The notes beneath the pieces were generated by a model. The model ran no database searches. It was not told where the DNA came from and saw only the letters and a program-made list of their open reading frames with translations. From NCBI GenBank assembly GCA_029289235.1, contig JARFTZ010000044.1, positions 1-64,000 of the forward strand: 64,000 nucleotides of DNA, read 5' to 3'. A program made the translations under genes and the position numbers. This document shows, in pieces, positions 49,678-58,910 of this stretch (position 1 is its first letter; every line of letters starts with the position of its first letter). The stretch is from Gammaproteobacteria bacterium. GTDB lineage: Bacteria; Pseudomonadota; Gammaproteobacteria; Burkholderiales; Rhodocyclaceae.

Positions 49678-51900
49678 GTGAGTTACAGCGCCCCGGCCAG
49701 CTCTTCTTCCCCCTCGAACGGCTCTTCCGGCACCTCTGAACCGGAACGGCGCGTCCTCGAATACGACTATGAAGATCCGGCGTACCGGGTCTTCATCGAT
49801 ACCCTGAGTTACCTGCCGCCGGACGAGGTGGCACTGGTCTGTGCCGCCTACCGTTTCAGCGACGAGGCGCATCAGGGGCAGACCCGTCTTTCCGGCGAGC
49901 CCTACATCACTCATCCACTGGCCGTCGCCGGCGCTCTGGCCGAGTGGCGCATGGACGTGCAGGCCATCGTCGCGGCGCTGCTGCACGACGTGATGGAGGA
50001 TACGGCGGTCACCAAGGCGCAGATTGCCGAGCGTTTCGGCAAGCAGGTCGCCGATCTGGTCGACGGGTTGTCCAAGCTCGACAAGATCGAGTTCCAGTCG
50101 TATCAGGATGCGCAGGCGGAAAATTTCCGCAAGATGCTGATGGCCATGGCCAGCGATTTGCGCATCGTGCTGATCAAGCTGGCGGACCGCCGCCACAACC
50201 TGCAGACGATGGCGCCGGTTCGCCCGGAAAAACGCCGCCGGATCGCGCACGAGACGCTGGAAATCTACGCGCCGATCGCCACCCGTCTCGGGCTCAACAA
50301 CATTTCCCGTCAGTTGCAGGATCTGTCGTTCAGGCACATTCATCCGCTGCGTTTCGCGGTGCTGTCCAAGGCGGTCAAGGCGGCGCGCGGCAATCGCCGC
50401 GAGTTGCTGACGAAAATCCTCGAAGGCGTGCACGGGAAACTCGCCGAGGCGCATATCGAGGCGGGCGTTTTCGGCCGGGAAAAGAGCCTGTACTCGATCT
50501 ACCGCAAGATGGTCGACAAGCACCTGAGCTTTTCCCAGGTGCTCGACATCTACGGCTTCCGGGTCATCGTCAAGGATGTGCCGACCTGTTACCTGGCCCT
50601 TGGGGCGTTGCACGCGCTGTTCAAGCCGGTGCCCGGGAAGTTCAAGGACTACATCGCCATTCCCAAGGTCAATGGCTACCAGTCGCTGCATACCACCCTG
50701 ATCGGTCCCTACGGCACGCCGATCGAGATCCAGATCCGTACCCAGGCCATGCACCACCTCGCCGAGGAGGGGATCGCCTCGCACTGGTTGTACAAGGATA
50801 CGGTCGAAAGCGGTGCCGACCTGCAGGACAAGATGCACGTCTGGCTGCAGTCCCTGCTCGAACTGCAGAGCGCAACAGGCGACTCCTCGGAATTCCTGGA
50901 GCACGTCAAGGTCGATCTTTTTCCCGACGAGGTCTATGTCTTCACGCCGAAGGGCCAGATTCTCGCCTTGCCGCGTGGCGCGACGGTCATCGACTTTGCC
51001 TACGCGGTGCATACCGACATTGGCCATCGTTGCGTCGCGGCGCGGATCGACCACGAACTGATACCGCTTTCCGCCGAGTTGGCCAACGGCAACCAGGTCG
51101 AGATCATCACCGCGCCCTTCGCCAACCCCAACCCGGCGTGGCTCGGCTACGTGAAGACCAGCCGTGCGCGCAGCCGGATCCGGCAATTCCTGCGGGGCGT
51201 GCAGCAGGAGGGTGCCAGTGCGCTGGGCGAGAAAATGCTGAACCAGGAACTGCGCGCGCTGGGGATCGGGGCGGCCGGAATTCCCGCGCCGGTCTGGGAG
51301 CATGTCCTTCAGGAGACCGGAAAGAAGACGAAGCGCGAGCTGTACTCCGAAATCGGGCTGGGGCGCAGCCTGGCGGTCGTTGTGGCCCGCCGCCTCGCGG
51401 AAGGTGGCGAGGTGCCGCAGAGCGAATCGGGGGCCTCGACGACCGCGCCTCTATTGATCCGCGGGACCGAAGGCATGGCGATCCAGCTGGCCACTTGCTG
51501 TCAGCCGATCCCGGGCGATCCGATCATCGGCCTGCTGCGCAAGGATCAAGGCCTCCGCATTCACACGCACGCCTGTCCGGAAGTCCGGAAGTCGAGAAGC
51601 CCGGAGCCGCAGAACTGGATCCATGTCGAATGGGAGCCCGATCCGGGGCAGGTCTTCGATGTTCGTCTCAAGGTGACCGCCAAGAACGTTCTCGGCGTAC
51701 TCGGGAAGGTGTCGACGGCGATCGCCCTGGAGGGCATCAACATTGGTTACGTCAACATGGATCGGCGCAACGCGGGGATCTTTACCGACCTGCATTTTCT
51801 CGTTCAGGTCACCGGCCGCACGCATCTGGCGTTGTTGATGCGCGGACTGCGGCGGATTCCGGAAGTCGTCCGTATCGTTCGCGAGCAGGAGTCGTCTTGA
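49678..51900 (+). CDS. spoT: Bifunctional (p)ppGpp synthase/hydrolase SpoT
   Basis: This stringent-response enzyme makes and degrades (p)ppGpp. The GTG start gives 740 residues. The hydrolase HD motif is intact (HDVMEDT, His103-Asp104 with Glu107-Asp108). The synthetase domain (GREKSLYSIYRKM, YGFRVIVKD, IEIQIRTQAMHHLAEEG), a TGS domain (VYVFTPKGQILALPRGATVIDFAY) and a C-terminal ACT domain follow. The intact HD site points to SpoT rather than RelA. The first 25 residues are Ser-rich and may be unstructured. Confidence 0.95.
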   Translation: MSYSAPASSSSPSNGSSGTSEPERRVLEYDYEDPAYRVFIDTLSYLPPDEVALVCAAYRFSDEAHQGQTRLSGEPYITHPLAVAGALAEWRMDVQAIVAALLHDVMEDTAVTKAQIAERFGKQVADLVDGLSKLDKIEFQSYQDAQAENFRKMLMAMASDLRIVLIKLADRRHNLQTMAPVRPEKRRRIAHETLEIYAPIATRLGLNNISRQLQDLSFRHIHPLRFAVLSKAVKAARGNRRELLTKILEGVHGKLAEAHIEAGVFGREKSLYSIYRKMVDKHLSFSQVLDIYGFRVIVKDVPTCYLALGALHALFKPVPGKFKDYIAIPKVNGYQSLHTTLIGPYGTPIEIQIRTQAMHHLAEEGIASHWLYKDTVESGADLQDKMHVWLQSLLELQSATGDSSEFLEHVKVDLFPDEVYVFTPKGQILALPRGATVIDFAYAVHTDIGHRCVAARIDHELIPLSAELANGNQVEIITAPFANPNPAWLGYVKTSRARSRIRQFLRGVQQEGASALGEKMLNQELRALGIGAAGIPAPVWEHVLQETGKKTKRELYSEIGLGRSLAVVVARRLAEGGEVPQSESGASTTAPLLIRGTEGMAIQLATCCQPIPGDPIIGLLRKDQGLRIHTHACPEVRKSRSPEPQNWIHVEWEPDPGQVFDVRLKVTAKNVLGVLGKVSTAIALEGINIGYVNMDRRNAGIFTDLHFLVQVTGRTHLALLMRGLRRIPEVVRIVREQESS

Positions 51901-51949
51901 CGGTGCTGGTCCTCGGCGCCGGAGATCACGTTCTGGACATTCTGACCCC

Positions 51950-52738
51950 GTGCTGATCGATACGCATTGCCATCTTGACGCGGCAGAATTCGACGGCGAT
52001 CGCGATGCGGTGATCAGTGCGGCGACGACTGCCGGCGTGTCCGCGATCATTGTTCCTTCGGTCCATCCGGGAAATTTCGGAGCGGTGCGGCAATGTTCCG
52101 TGCGTTACGCAACGTGTCATCCGGCGTATGGCATTCACCCGCTTTACGTGGATCGTGCCGGAAACGAGTTCCTGGTGCAGTTGCGCCGGCATCTCGAAAA
52201 AGAACTTGCCGGCGCCCATCCTCCGGTGGCGATTGGCGAGATCGGCCTGGACTTTTTTGTTCCGGGCATCGACGCCGCGAGACAGGAGGAGGTGTTCGCC
52301 GGGCAACTGCGTCTCGCCCGCGATTTCAACCTGCCGGTGTTGCTGCATGTACGTCGGGCGGTTGATGCCGTGCTCAAGCAGTTACGCCGCTTCGGCGTGC
52401 GCAGCGGGATCGCTCATGCCTTCAACGGCAGCCGCCAGCAGGCTGACGAGTTCATCGGACTCGGCTTCCGGCTCGGGTTCGGCGGAGCGATGACTTTTAC
52501 GCGCGCAACCCGCCTGCGGGAATTGGCCGCCTCCCTGCCGCTTGAGGCGATCGTCCTCGAAACCGATGCGCCGGACATTCCGCCGGCGTGGCTGGCGGGC
52601 GGGCGCAATCAACCGGCGGAGCTTGCACGCATTGCTGCCGAACTGGCCACCTTGCGTGGTATGGAGATGTCGGCAGTGGCTTGCGCAACGACGCAAAACG
52701 CGACGGCGCTTTTCCCGCAGCTGGCCGGCCGAGGGTGA
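51950..52738 (+). CDS. TatD-family metal-dependent DNase
   Basis: This 262-residue TIM-barrel hydrolase of the TatD family starts at GTG (51950). Metal ligands are visible: HxH in DTHCHLD, Glu in IGEIGLDFF, His in LPVLLHVRRA and IAHAFNG, and Asp in VLETDAPDIPP. Several paralogues (TatD, YcfH, YjjV) share this plan. The length and the position after spoT do not settle which, although the form PGIDAARQEEVFAGQL resembles YjjV. Confidence 0.88.
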   Translation: MLIDTHCHLDAAEFDGDRDAVISAATTAGVSAIIVPSVHPGNFGAVRQCSVRYATCHPAYGIHPLYVDRAGNEFLVQLRRHLEKELAGAHPPVAIGEIGLDFFVPGIDAARQEEVFAGQLRLARDFNLPVLLHVRRAVDAVLKQLRRFGVRSGIAHAFNGSRQQADEFIGLGFRLGFGGAMTFTRATRLRELAASLPLEAIVLETDAPDIPPAWLAGGRNQPAELARIAAELATLRGMEMSAVACATTQNATALFPQLAGRG

Positions 52739-52838
52739 TCGTGGTTTATGTGTGGGACTGAGATTTTGCCCGGCTGAAAATTGTCCGGAAGGAACGATTC
52801 CCGATGCCGTTTTTGACGACATCAAGCACTTCCTAAAG

Positions 52839-52867
52839 TTGCCGCAGCCCTGAAAACAAGCCATAAT
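52839..52867 (+). promoter_or_regulatory. Sigma-70 promoter of frdABCD
   Basis: TTGCCG (52839-52844), a 17-bp spacer and CATAAT (52862-52867) match a sigma-70 promoter. The start near 52874 gives a leader of roughly 95 nt holding a 7-bp hairpin TCGCCGG/CCGGCGA (52894-52915). The half-palindrome TTGAC-N3-ATCAA at 52813-52825 is one base short of the FNR spacing. Confidence 0.55.
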
Positions 52868-52970
52868 TCCGCACTGTTTTCTGGCATCAAGGGTCGCCGG
52901 CGTCCACTCCGGCGAGCTTTAAATTGCGCTGGTCGTAGCAAACTTCGCGTTAAGCGAGAAAGGATTGGGC

Positions 52971-54773
52971 GTGGAAATTTACAAGGCAGATGTAGTTATC
53001 GTGGGAGGGGGCGGAGCCGGTTTGCGCGCAGCTATCGCAGTTGCCGAATCGGATCCGTCACTGAAGATCGCGCTGGTATCGAAGGTCTATCCGATGCGTA
53101 GCCATACCGTCGCCGCCGAAGGGGGGGCCGCGGGGGTCAAGCGTGAGGACGACAGCTTCGACTACCACTTCCACGATACGGTGGGCGGTGGCGACTGGCT
53201 GTGCGAACAGGACGTCGTTGAATATTTCGTCCAGCAGGCGCCGGTCGAACTGACCCGTCTCGAGCACTGGGGCTGCCCGTGGAGCCGCACGGCCGACGGT
53301 CACGTCAACGTGCGTCCGTTTGGCGGAATGAAGATCCAGCGCACCTGGTTCGCTGCCGACAAGTCCGGCTTCCACATCCTGCACACGCTGTTCCAGACCT
53401 CGATCAAGTATCCCTCGATCAAGCGCTTCGACGAGTATTTCTGCGTTGACCTGCTCGAGGAGGACGGCCGTTGCCAGGGCGTCGTCGCCATCGAAATGGG
53501 CACCGGCGAGTTCACCATGATCGAAGGCAAGTCGGTCATCCTCGCCACAGGCGGTGCCGGGCGCGTGTTCCGCGAGAGCACGCTGGGTGGCATCGTCACC
53601 GGTGACGGCATGGCGCTGGCCTTCCGTCATGGCGTGGCGCTGCGCGACATGGAATTCGTCCAGTACCACCCGACCTGCATGCCGATCACCGGCTTGCTGT
53701 TTACCGAAGCCTGCCGCGGCGAAGGTGGATACCTGGTCAACAAGGACGGCTATCGCTATCTGCAGGATTACGGCCTCGGACCGTTGAGTGACAAGCCGAA
53801 GAACAAGTACATGGAACTCGGGCCGCGTGACCGCCTGAGCCAGGCCTTCTGGTACGAGCAGCAGAAGGGCCGCACGATCGAGCACCCGGTCATGGGCTCG
53901 GTCGTGCATCTCGACCTGCGTCATCTCGGCGAGGCTTACCTGCACGAGCGCCTGCCGCTGATCTACGAAATGGCCGAAACGTTCATGGGCATCGATCCGG
54001 CCAAGGAACCGATCCCGGTGCGTCCGGGCGTCCACTACACGATGGGCGGCGTCTGCGTCGATGGCAAGTGCGAAACCTCGCTGCCGGGTCTCTACGCGAT
54101 CGGCGAATGCGCCAGCGTCGGTATCCACGGCGCCAACCGCCTCGGCTCGAACTCGCTGACCGAACTGCTGGTGTTCGGCAAGGTCGCCGGTGACGAAGCC
54201 GCCAAGCGCGCCAAGTCCGTCGCACCGGGCAATTCCGCCAGTCTGCTCAAGCAGGCCGAGGCCGCCGAACAGCGCGTCATGGCCCTGCGGACCAAGAGCG
54301 GCGGTACTGAGCGCATCGCCGACATCCGCAAGGACATGGTCAAGTCGATGGAAGATGGTTGTGGCATCTACCGTGTCGAAGAAACGATGCAAGCGACCTG
54401 CGACAAGCTGGGCCAACTGCGCGAGCGTTTCAAGAACGTCAAGCTCGACGACAACAGCAGCGTCTGGAATACCGAATGGCTCAACGCCATCGAGCTCGAT
54501 TACCAGCTCGACGTGGCGCAGGCGATGGCGCATTCGGCGGTCAACCGCAAGGAATCGCGTGGTGCCCACCAGCGCCTGGATGGCCCGGACGGCGCCTACA
54601 CCAAGCGTGACGACGTCAACTTCCTCAAGCACTCGGACGCCTTCTATGTTCCGGGCGCCGCGCCGCGCATCACCTACGGCGATGTGAAGATCACCAAGTC
54701 CCCACCGGCAGCGCGCGTTTACGGTGCCGAGGGTGAAAAAGCAGACCAGGAAAGGAAAGCATCCAATGTCTGA
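52971..54773 (+). CDS. frdA: Fumarate reductase flavoprotein subunit FrdA
   Basis: This is the catalytic subunit reducing fumarate to succinate at the cytoplasmic face. GTG 52971 is preferred (AGGA 6 bases ahead) over an in-frame TTG 6 bp upstream, giving 600 residues (E. coli FrdA 602). The sequence follows E. coli FrdA closely: [16 protein letters not shown], covalent-FAD His45 in [22 protein letters not shown]-like [14 protein letters not shown], the active-site region [14 protein letters not shown], and [14 protein letters not shown]. It overlaps frdB by 8 bp. Confidence 0.93.
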   Translation: MEIYKADVVIVGGGGAGLRAAIAVAESDPSLKIALVSKVYPMRSHTVAAEGGAAGVKREDDSFDYHFHDTVGGGDWLCEQDVVEYFVQQAPVELTRLEHWGCPWSRTADGHVNVRPFGGMKIQRTWFAADKSGFHILHTLFQTSIKYPSIKRFDEYFCVDLLEEDGRCQGVVAIEMGTGEFTMIEGKSVILATGGAGRVFRESTLGGIVTGDGMALAFRHGVALRDMEFVQYHPTCMPITGLLFTEACRGEGGYLVNKDGYRYLQDYGLGPLSDKPKNKYMELGPRDRLSQAFWYEQQKGRTIEHPVMGSVVHLDLRHLGEAYLHERLPLIYEMAETFMGIDPAKEPIPVRPGVHYTMGGVCVDGKCETSLPGLYAIGECASVGIHGANRLGSNSLTELLVFGKVAGDEAAKRAKSVAPGNSASLLKQAEAAEQRVMALRTKSGGTERIADIRKDMVKSMEDGCGIYRVEETMQATCDKLGQLRERFKNVKLDDNSSVWNTEWLNAIELDYQLDVAQAMAHSAVNRKESRGAHQRLDGPDGAYTKRDDVNFLKHSDAFYVPGAAPRITYGDVKITKSPPAARVYGAEGEKADQERKASNV

Positions 54774-55518
54774 GCAAAAAGTCATTGAAATCGAGGTGTT
54801 GCGCTACCTGCCGGAATCGGATCAGGCGCCGCGCTCGGAGGTCTACAAGGTGCCCTTCACCGACGACATGTCGGTGCTGCAGGGGGCCCAGTACATCAAG
54901 GATCACTTCGACGGTTCGCTGACCTTCCGCTGGTCCTGCCGGATGGCGATCTGCGGCAGCTGCGGGATGATGATCAATGGCATTCCGAAGCTGTCGTGCG
55001 AGACCTTCATCCGCGACTACTACCCGAACCGCATCACCATCGAAGCGCTGGCCAACTTCCCGATCGAGAAGGACCTGGTGGTCGATCTCTCCGGTTTCAT
55101 CGAGAAGCTTGAAGCGATCCAGCCGTACATCATCCCGAAGGAGCCGCGCACGGTGGAGCAGGGCGAGTACATCCAGACGCCCGCGCAGTTCGCCGAGTAC
55201 ATCCAGTTCACCTCCTGCATCAACTGCACGCTGTGCTACGCGGCGTGTCCGCAGGTCGGCCTCAATCCCGAGTTCATCGGCCCGGCGGCGATTGCCTTGG
55301 CGCACCGCTACAACATGGATTCGCGTGACGGCGGCCAGGCGCAGCGGATGGAGTTGCTGGCGTCGGAAGACGGCGTCTACAACTGCAGCGCGGTCGGGTA
55401 TTGCTCCGAGGTGTGTCCGAAGCATGTCGATCCGGGCAATGCGGTGAATATCAACAAAATCAACGCAGCGAAGGACTACTTCCTGCGCTTCCTGTCACCG
55501 AAAGGGGGTGCCAAGTGA
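54766..55518 (+). CDS. frdB: Fumarate reductase iron-sulfur subunit FrdB
   Basis: This subunit carries electrons from the quinol site to FrdA. The ATG at 54766 ([15 protein letters not shown]), inside the frdA 3' end, gives 250 residues. The [2Fe-2S] motif is [21 protein letters not shown]-like with four cysteines; ferredoxin motifs follow as [12 protein letters not shown] and [17 protein letters not shown] for the 4Fe and 3Fe clusters. It ends in a GTGA overlap with frdC. Confidence 0.93.
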   Translation: MSEQKVIEIEVLRYLPESDQAPRSEVYKVPFTDDMSVLQGAQYIKDHFDGSLTFRWSCRMAICGSCGMMINGIPKLSCETFIRDYYPNRITIEALANFPIEKDLVVDLSGFIEKLEAIQPYIIPKEPRTVEQGEYIQTPAQFAEYIQFTSCINCTLCYAACPQVGLNPEFIGPAAIALAHRYNMDSRDGGQAQRMELLASEDGVYNCSAVGYCSEVCPKHVDPGNAVNINKINAAKDYFLRFLSPKGGAK

Positions 55519-55913
55519 GCAAACGTCGTCCGTATGTCCGTTCGATGGACGGGTGGTGGAAGAAGAACCCGTTCTACGTTGAGTACATGGTCCACGAAGC
55601 CACGGCGCTGTTCGTCGCGGCCTACGCCATTGTCCTGCTCGTCGGCCTGGTGCGTCTGGGGCAAGGCCTCGAAGCCTGGACTGGCTGGCTCGAGGCGATG
55701 AAGAGCCCGCTGTCGATCGTTTTCCACCTGGCGCTGCTGGTGGCGATTGCCTACCACGCCCTGACGTGGTTCAAGCTGTTCCCGCTAACCATGCCGCCGA
55801 TCGTGGTGAATGGCAAGAGGGTTGAGCCGAACGTCGTCGTGAGCACCGGCTGGACCGCCGCGATCATCGCCTCTCTCGCGCTGCTTGGCATTGTCTGGAG
55901 GATTGCCGCATGA
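55515..55913 (+). CDS. frdC: Fumarate reductase membrane anchor FrdC
   Basis: This is one of two small membrane anchors of the heme-free quinol:fumarate reductase. The GTG start gives 132 residues (E. coli 131). It begins [20 protein letters not shown], as in E. coli FrdC. Glu28 in VHEATAL aligns with the quinone-linked Glu29 of E. coli, and [12 protein letters not shown] aligns with the region holding His82. Three membrane helices are seen. It overlaps frdD by four bases. Confidence 0.92.
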   Translation: MSKRRPYVRSMDGWWKKNPFYVEYMVHEATALFVAAYAIVLLVGLVRLGQGLEAWTGWLEAMKSPLSIVFHLALLVAIAYHALTWFKLFPLTMPPIVVNGKRVEPNVVVSTGWTAAIIASLALLGIVWRIAA

Positions 55914-56275
55914 AAACTCGTAAGCGTTCCAATGCCCCGGTTTTCTGGGGTCTGTTCGGTGCTGGCGGCATGCTGGCCGCCCTCTTCGGGCCGATGCTGG
56001 TGTTCATCACCGGCGTTGCCGTTCCGCTTGGCCTGATCCTGCCGGCGGGAGCGATGGACTATCCGAAGATGCTTGCCTTCTCGCAGAACTTCATCGGCAA
56101 GGGCTTCATCTTCGCGGTGATTTCCCTGTTCATGTGGCATGCCGCGCACCGGATCTTCCACTCGCTGCACGAAATCGGCATTCACGCCGGCTTCGGCTGC
56201 AAGCTGCTGACCTACGGTGTGGCGCTGGTCGGTACGGTGGTTTCCGCGGTCGTGCTGCTCGGCATCGGCTTTTAA
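55910..56275 (+). CDS. frdD: Fumarate reductase membrane anchor FrdD
   Basis: This is the second membrane anchor, 121 residues (E. coli 119), with three helices. The conserved start [20 protein letters not shown] and the segment MWHAAHRIFHSLHEIGIH match FrdD. It closes the frdABCD operon, which has the E. coli type of two-anchor architecture. Confidence 0.92.
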   Translation: MKTRKRSNAPVFWGLFGAGGMLAALFGPMLVFITGVAVPLGLILPAGAMDYPKMLAFSQNFIGKGFIFAVISLFMWHAAHRIFHSLHEIGIHAGFGCKLLTYGVALVGTVVSAVVLLGIGF

Positions 56276-56331
56276 CGGATTGTTGATTGTTTTGTAGTCT
56301 GGGTTAGGGGGATGTAAGGCGGCAGAAAAAA

Positions 56332-56371
56332 CGGTGAGGGTCATTAAAAAAGACAACGATGACCTTCACCG
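56332..56371 (+). other. Inverted repeat downstream of frdD
   Basis: CGGTGAGGGTCAT pairs with ATGACCTTCACCG (13 bp, one G-T pair) around a 14-base A-rich loop. No T-run follows. It lies 56 bp after the frdD stop and may protect the transcript end ahead of the stronger hairpin downstream. Confidence 0.45.
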
Positions 56372-56406
56372 CGTCCGCCTGATAATTCCGTTCCCACGGT
56401 CAGAAA

Positions 56407-56440
56407 AGCGGGGCGCCGGATATGAATCCGACGCCCCGCT
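56407..56440. terminator. Bidirectional terminator between frdD and the MidA-like gene
   Basis: AGCGGGGCG and CGCCCCGCT pair, extended by CGGAT/ATCCG after one C-A mismatch, with a 4-base loop. On the minus strand TTTTC follows, making it the terminator of the leftward cobT-cobS-cobC-midA transcript; it can also stop frd transcription. Confidence 0.75.
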
Positions 56441-56461
56441 TCCTCTATTGGTGTTACAGCG

Positions 56462-57631
56462 CTACAAGGTGGCGCTGCGGTCGCCCCGGCTGAAGCCGAT
56501 CAATGGCTCCACGATACCCTTGCCGAGCGCCATGACCTTGAACAGGTCGCCCATCTCGGCGGGCGAGATCAGTTTCTGCACGGCCTGCGCCTGGGGAAGG
56601 TAGCGCGCCGTGTCGTCGGGAGGAATCCGCGCGAGAACCTCCATCAGTCCACAGTTGAGCAGGAAGGCGCTTTGCGTCGTGTACCCGAGCAGATCGAGTC
56701 CGCCACCATGGCCGGCTTCGACGATGGCGGTGAAATCGACGTGGGCGGTGATGTCCTGCAGTCCCGGGAGATAGAACGGGTCAGGATGGGCGTGATGTCG
56801 GTAGTGGCACATCAGCGTGCCGGTGTCGCGTTGCTCGTGGTAGTACTCGTGGCGGGGGAATCCGTAGTCGAGCAGCAGCAGGGCGCCTCGTCCAAGAACC
56901 GGCGCCCACGAAGCGGTCCAGTCCATGGCGGCGAGGTTGATTTCGCTGACGTAGCCAGGGGGCGGTTGGCAGTCGCTGCCGATTTGCCGCGCCTGTTCCA
57001 GCAGTCGCCCGGTCGCGGGTCGGTCCTCCCATGCGAATGTGCCGTCACGCCAGCTTACGCCACGTTCGAGAACAAGGCATGGATCGGACTCGGTTCCCCA
57101 TGCCGCGAGGTGCGCCGGCAGCGCGTCGAGGAGTTCGTTGGCCAGAACCAGGCCATCGAAGAGCCCGGGCAGGGCGTCCAGCCAGGACACGCGTCCCAGC
57201 AAGTGCGGCGCGCGCTCCTCGATCGTGGCCCGCTGGCGGGAGCGCAGTTCGCCGGACAGGTCGAGAATGGCGTAACTCTCGGGCAGGGCATCCTGCTTTT
57301 CGAGTTCGAGCAGCAGGTCGGCGGCGAGGCGCCCCGAGCCGGCACCCACCTCGATCACGTGCGGCGCCGAAAGGCTCAGGATCTGCGCGGCCTGCGTGGC
57401 GAGCGTCTGCGCGAACAGCGGGGTCAATTCGGGAGCGGTGATGAAGTCGCCAGCCGCGCCGAACTTGTGCGCGCCGCCGGAATAGTAGCCGAGGCCGGGG
57501 GTGTAGAGCGCCAGCGTCATGAATCGGTCGAAGCCGATCCAGCCGCCGCAGGCCGCGATCTCATCGCGGAGGTGCGCGGTCAGTGCGGCGCAGGCATCTC
57601 GGGCGTCATTATCGGGTAACGGCAGCTTCAT
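56462..57631 (-). CDS. SAM-dependent methyltransferase, MidA/NDUFAF7 family (DUF185)
   Basis: This 389-residue protein from ATG 57629-57631 (MKLPLPDND) is a class I methyltransferase of the MidA family. The SAM motif VIEVGAGSGRLAADLL and the family blocks MTLALYTPGLGYYSGG, LVLANELLDALPAHL and LLLDYGFPRHEYYHEQR are plain. The mitochondrial relative NDUFAF7 dimethylates an arginine of a complex I subunit; bacterial substrates are unproven. The ATG overlaps the cobC stop by four bases, tying it to the cobalamin operon by position only. Confidence 0.88.
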   Translation of the reverse strand: MKLPLPDNDARDACAALTAHLRDEIAACGGWIGFDRFMTLALYTPGLGYYSGGAHKFGAAGDFITAPELTPLFAQTLATQAAQILSLSAPHVIEVGAGSGRLAADLLLELEKQDALPESYAILDLSGELRSRQRATIEERAPHLLGRVSWLDALPGLFDGLVLANELLDALPAHLAAWGTESDPCLVLERGVSWRDGTFAWEDRPATGRLLEQARQIGSDCQPPPGYVSEINLAAMDWTASWAPVLGRGALLLLDYGFPRHEYYHEQRDTGTLMCHYRHHAHPDPFYLPGLQDITAHVDFTAIVEAGHGGGLDLLGYTTQSAFLLNCGLMEVLARIPPDDTARYLPQAQAVQKLISPAEMGDLFKVMALGKGIVEPLIGFSRGDRSATL

Positions 57632-58161
57632 GGAGAAGCGGCCTCCGGAGGAAGCTGAACCTGCACCAGTTCGCCATAGGCGAACTGCAGTTGCGACCAC
57701 TCGGTCAGCGGCAGGCATCGCCAGTGGCCGAGCAAGGCGCGCATGACCCCCGCGTGCGTGACGACGGCGACGTGGGGAAGGTTCGGGTCGAGCGAAGCGG
57801 CAAACGCCTGGGCGCGGGCAAAGAGCGCGGCGACGGACTCGCCACCGGGCGGGACGAAGCCGAGAATGTCCTTGGCCCAGGCGTCGAGTTGCCCGCGCTC
57901 GATCGTATCCCAGCGCTGCCCTTCCCAGGTGCCGAAGTGGATTTCGCTGAGACGGGCGTCGATCCGGACATGCTCAGACAACGCTTCGGCGAGGCGGCGG
58001 GCGCGGCGGAGCGGGCTGCTGATTACCGGGATGCCGGCGGGAAGGCTCCGGTGAAGCAAGTCAGCGACCGACTCGGGCTCGACGCAATCAATGTCGAGTT
58101 GGCCGTAGCAAACACCCGGCGCGATCGCCGGGCGCGGATGCCGGATCAGGAAAACTTGCAC
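57628..58161 (-). CDS. cobC: Histidine phosphatase CobC (alpha-ribazole phosphatase-like)
   Basis: This histidine-phosphatase-superfamily enzyme probably dephosphorylates alpha-ribazole-5'-phosphate or cobalamin-5'-phosphate in nucleotide-loop assembly. The GTG at 58159-58161 gives 177 residues starting VQVFLIRHPRPA, with the catalytic RHP triad (usually RHG), plus EIHFGTWEGQRW and VVTHAGVMRALLGH. The Pro instead of Gly after His is common in this subgroup. It overlaps the cobS end by 16 bp and midA by four. Confidence 0.85.
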   Translation of the reverse strand: MQVFLIRHPRPAIAPGVCYGQLDIDCVEPESVADLLHRSLPAGIPVISSPLRRARRLAEALSEHVRIDARLSEIHFGTWEGQRWDTIERGQLDAWAKDILGFVPPGGESVAALFARAQAFAASLDPNLPHVAVVTHAGVMRALLGHWRCLPLTEWSQLQFAYGELVQVQLPPEAASP

Positions 58162-58901
58162 AGGAGGCCGCAGTAGAAGGCGACTTCCGATAGTTGCTGG
58201 ACGGCGCCCAGGCAGTCGCCGGTATAGCCGCCGATGCGCCGTTTGAACAGGCGGACGAGCCACAGCGTGGCGCCGGCGGCGAGGATGAGTGCTGGAATGA
58301 ACTGGGACGGCGGGAGCAGCAGCACCGGCAGCACGGCGGTTCCTGCCGCGAAGAGCATGTCCGACGAACTGAAGTGGTTGTTGAACGGTTTGGCCTTGCC
58401 GTCGGCACGCGCGTAGTCCAGCGAGCGCATGACGAAGGCCATGCACAGCCGGGAAACCGCCTGCCCGGCGATCAAGGCCACGGGAACGAGCAGCATGTCG
58501 ATCTCGATCAGGGCGAAGAAACGCACCAGCAGGATCATGCCCAGTGCCACGGCACCGTAACTGCCGACACGCGAATCGCGCATGATTTCGAGAACTCGCT
58601 CGCGTTCCCAGCCGCCGCCGAGGCCATCGACCGTGTCGCTCCAGCCGTCCTCGTGCAGCGCGCCGGTCACCAGGATGATCGTGGCCATTGCCGCGAGCAC
58701 GGCCAGGGTTTTCGGCCAGAAGAACGAGGTGACGGCAAAGGCCAGTCCGCCCAGCGTTCCCACCAGCAGCCCGATGGCCGGGAAGTAGCGGATGGCGCGC
58801 TCCAGCGCGAGGCTGTCCTGTCCCAATGTGCCGGGGAGTGGCAGGCGCGTGAAGAAGCGGATGGCGCCGAGGAAGGTTTCCAGTTCCGAGCGTGGGGACA
58901 T
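58146..58901 (-). CDS. cobS: Adenosylcobinamide-GDP ribazoletransferase CobS
   Basis: This integral membrane enzyme joins adenosylcobinamide-GDP to alpha-ribazole(-phosphate) to form adenosylcobalamin(-phosphate). The 251-residue protein has the signature TGALHEDGWSDTVDGLGGG and the C-terminal GGYTGDCLGAVQQLSEV, with about six membrane helices. It starts 9 bp after the cobT stop. Confidence 0.93.
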   Translation of the reverse strand: MSPRSELETFLGAIRFFTRLPLPGTLGQDSLALERAIRYFPAIGLLVGTLGGLAFAVTSFFWPKTLAVLAAMATIILVTGALHEDGWSDTVDGLGGGWERERVLEIMRDSRVGSYGAVALGMILLVRFFALIEIDMLLVPVALIAGQAVSRLCMAFVMRSLDYARADGKAKPFNNHFSSSDMLFAAGTAVLPVLLLPPSQFIPALILAAGATLWLVRLFKRRIGGYTGDCLGAVQQLSEVAFYCGLLCKFS

Positions 58902-58910
58902 ATTCGACCC

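Noticed and set aside
52813-52825. TTGAC-N3-ATCAA as an FNR/Anr site before frd
   Set aside because: The FNR consensus TTGAT-N4-ATCAA needs a 4-base spacer; here it is 3, and the centre lies near -55 relative to the predicted start, not -41.5.
52542-52853. Rightward 103-codon frame overlapping the tatD end
   Set aside because: The part inside tatD is Arg-rich shadow sequence; the tail reads protein-like (GTIPDAVFDDIKHFLKLP) but has no start or ribosome site of its own outside tatD.
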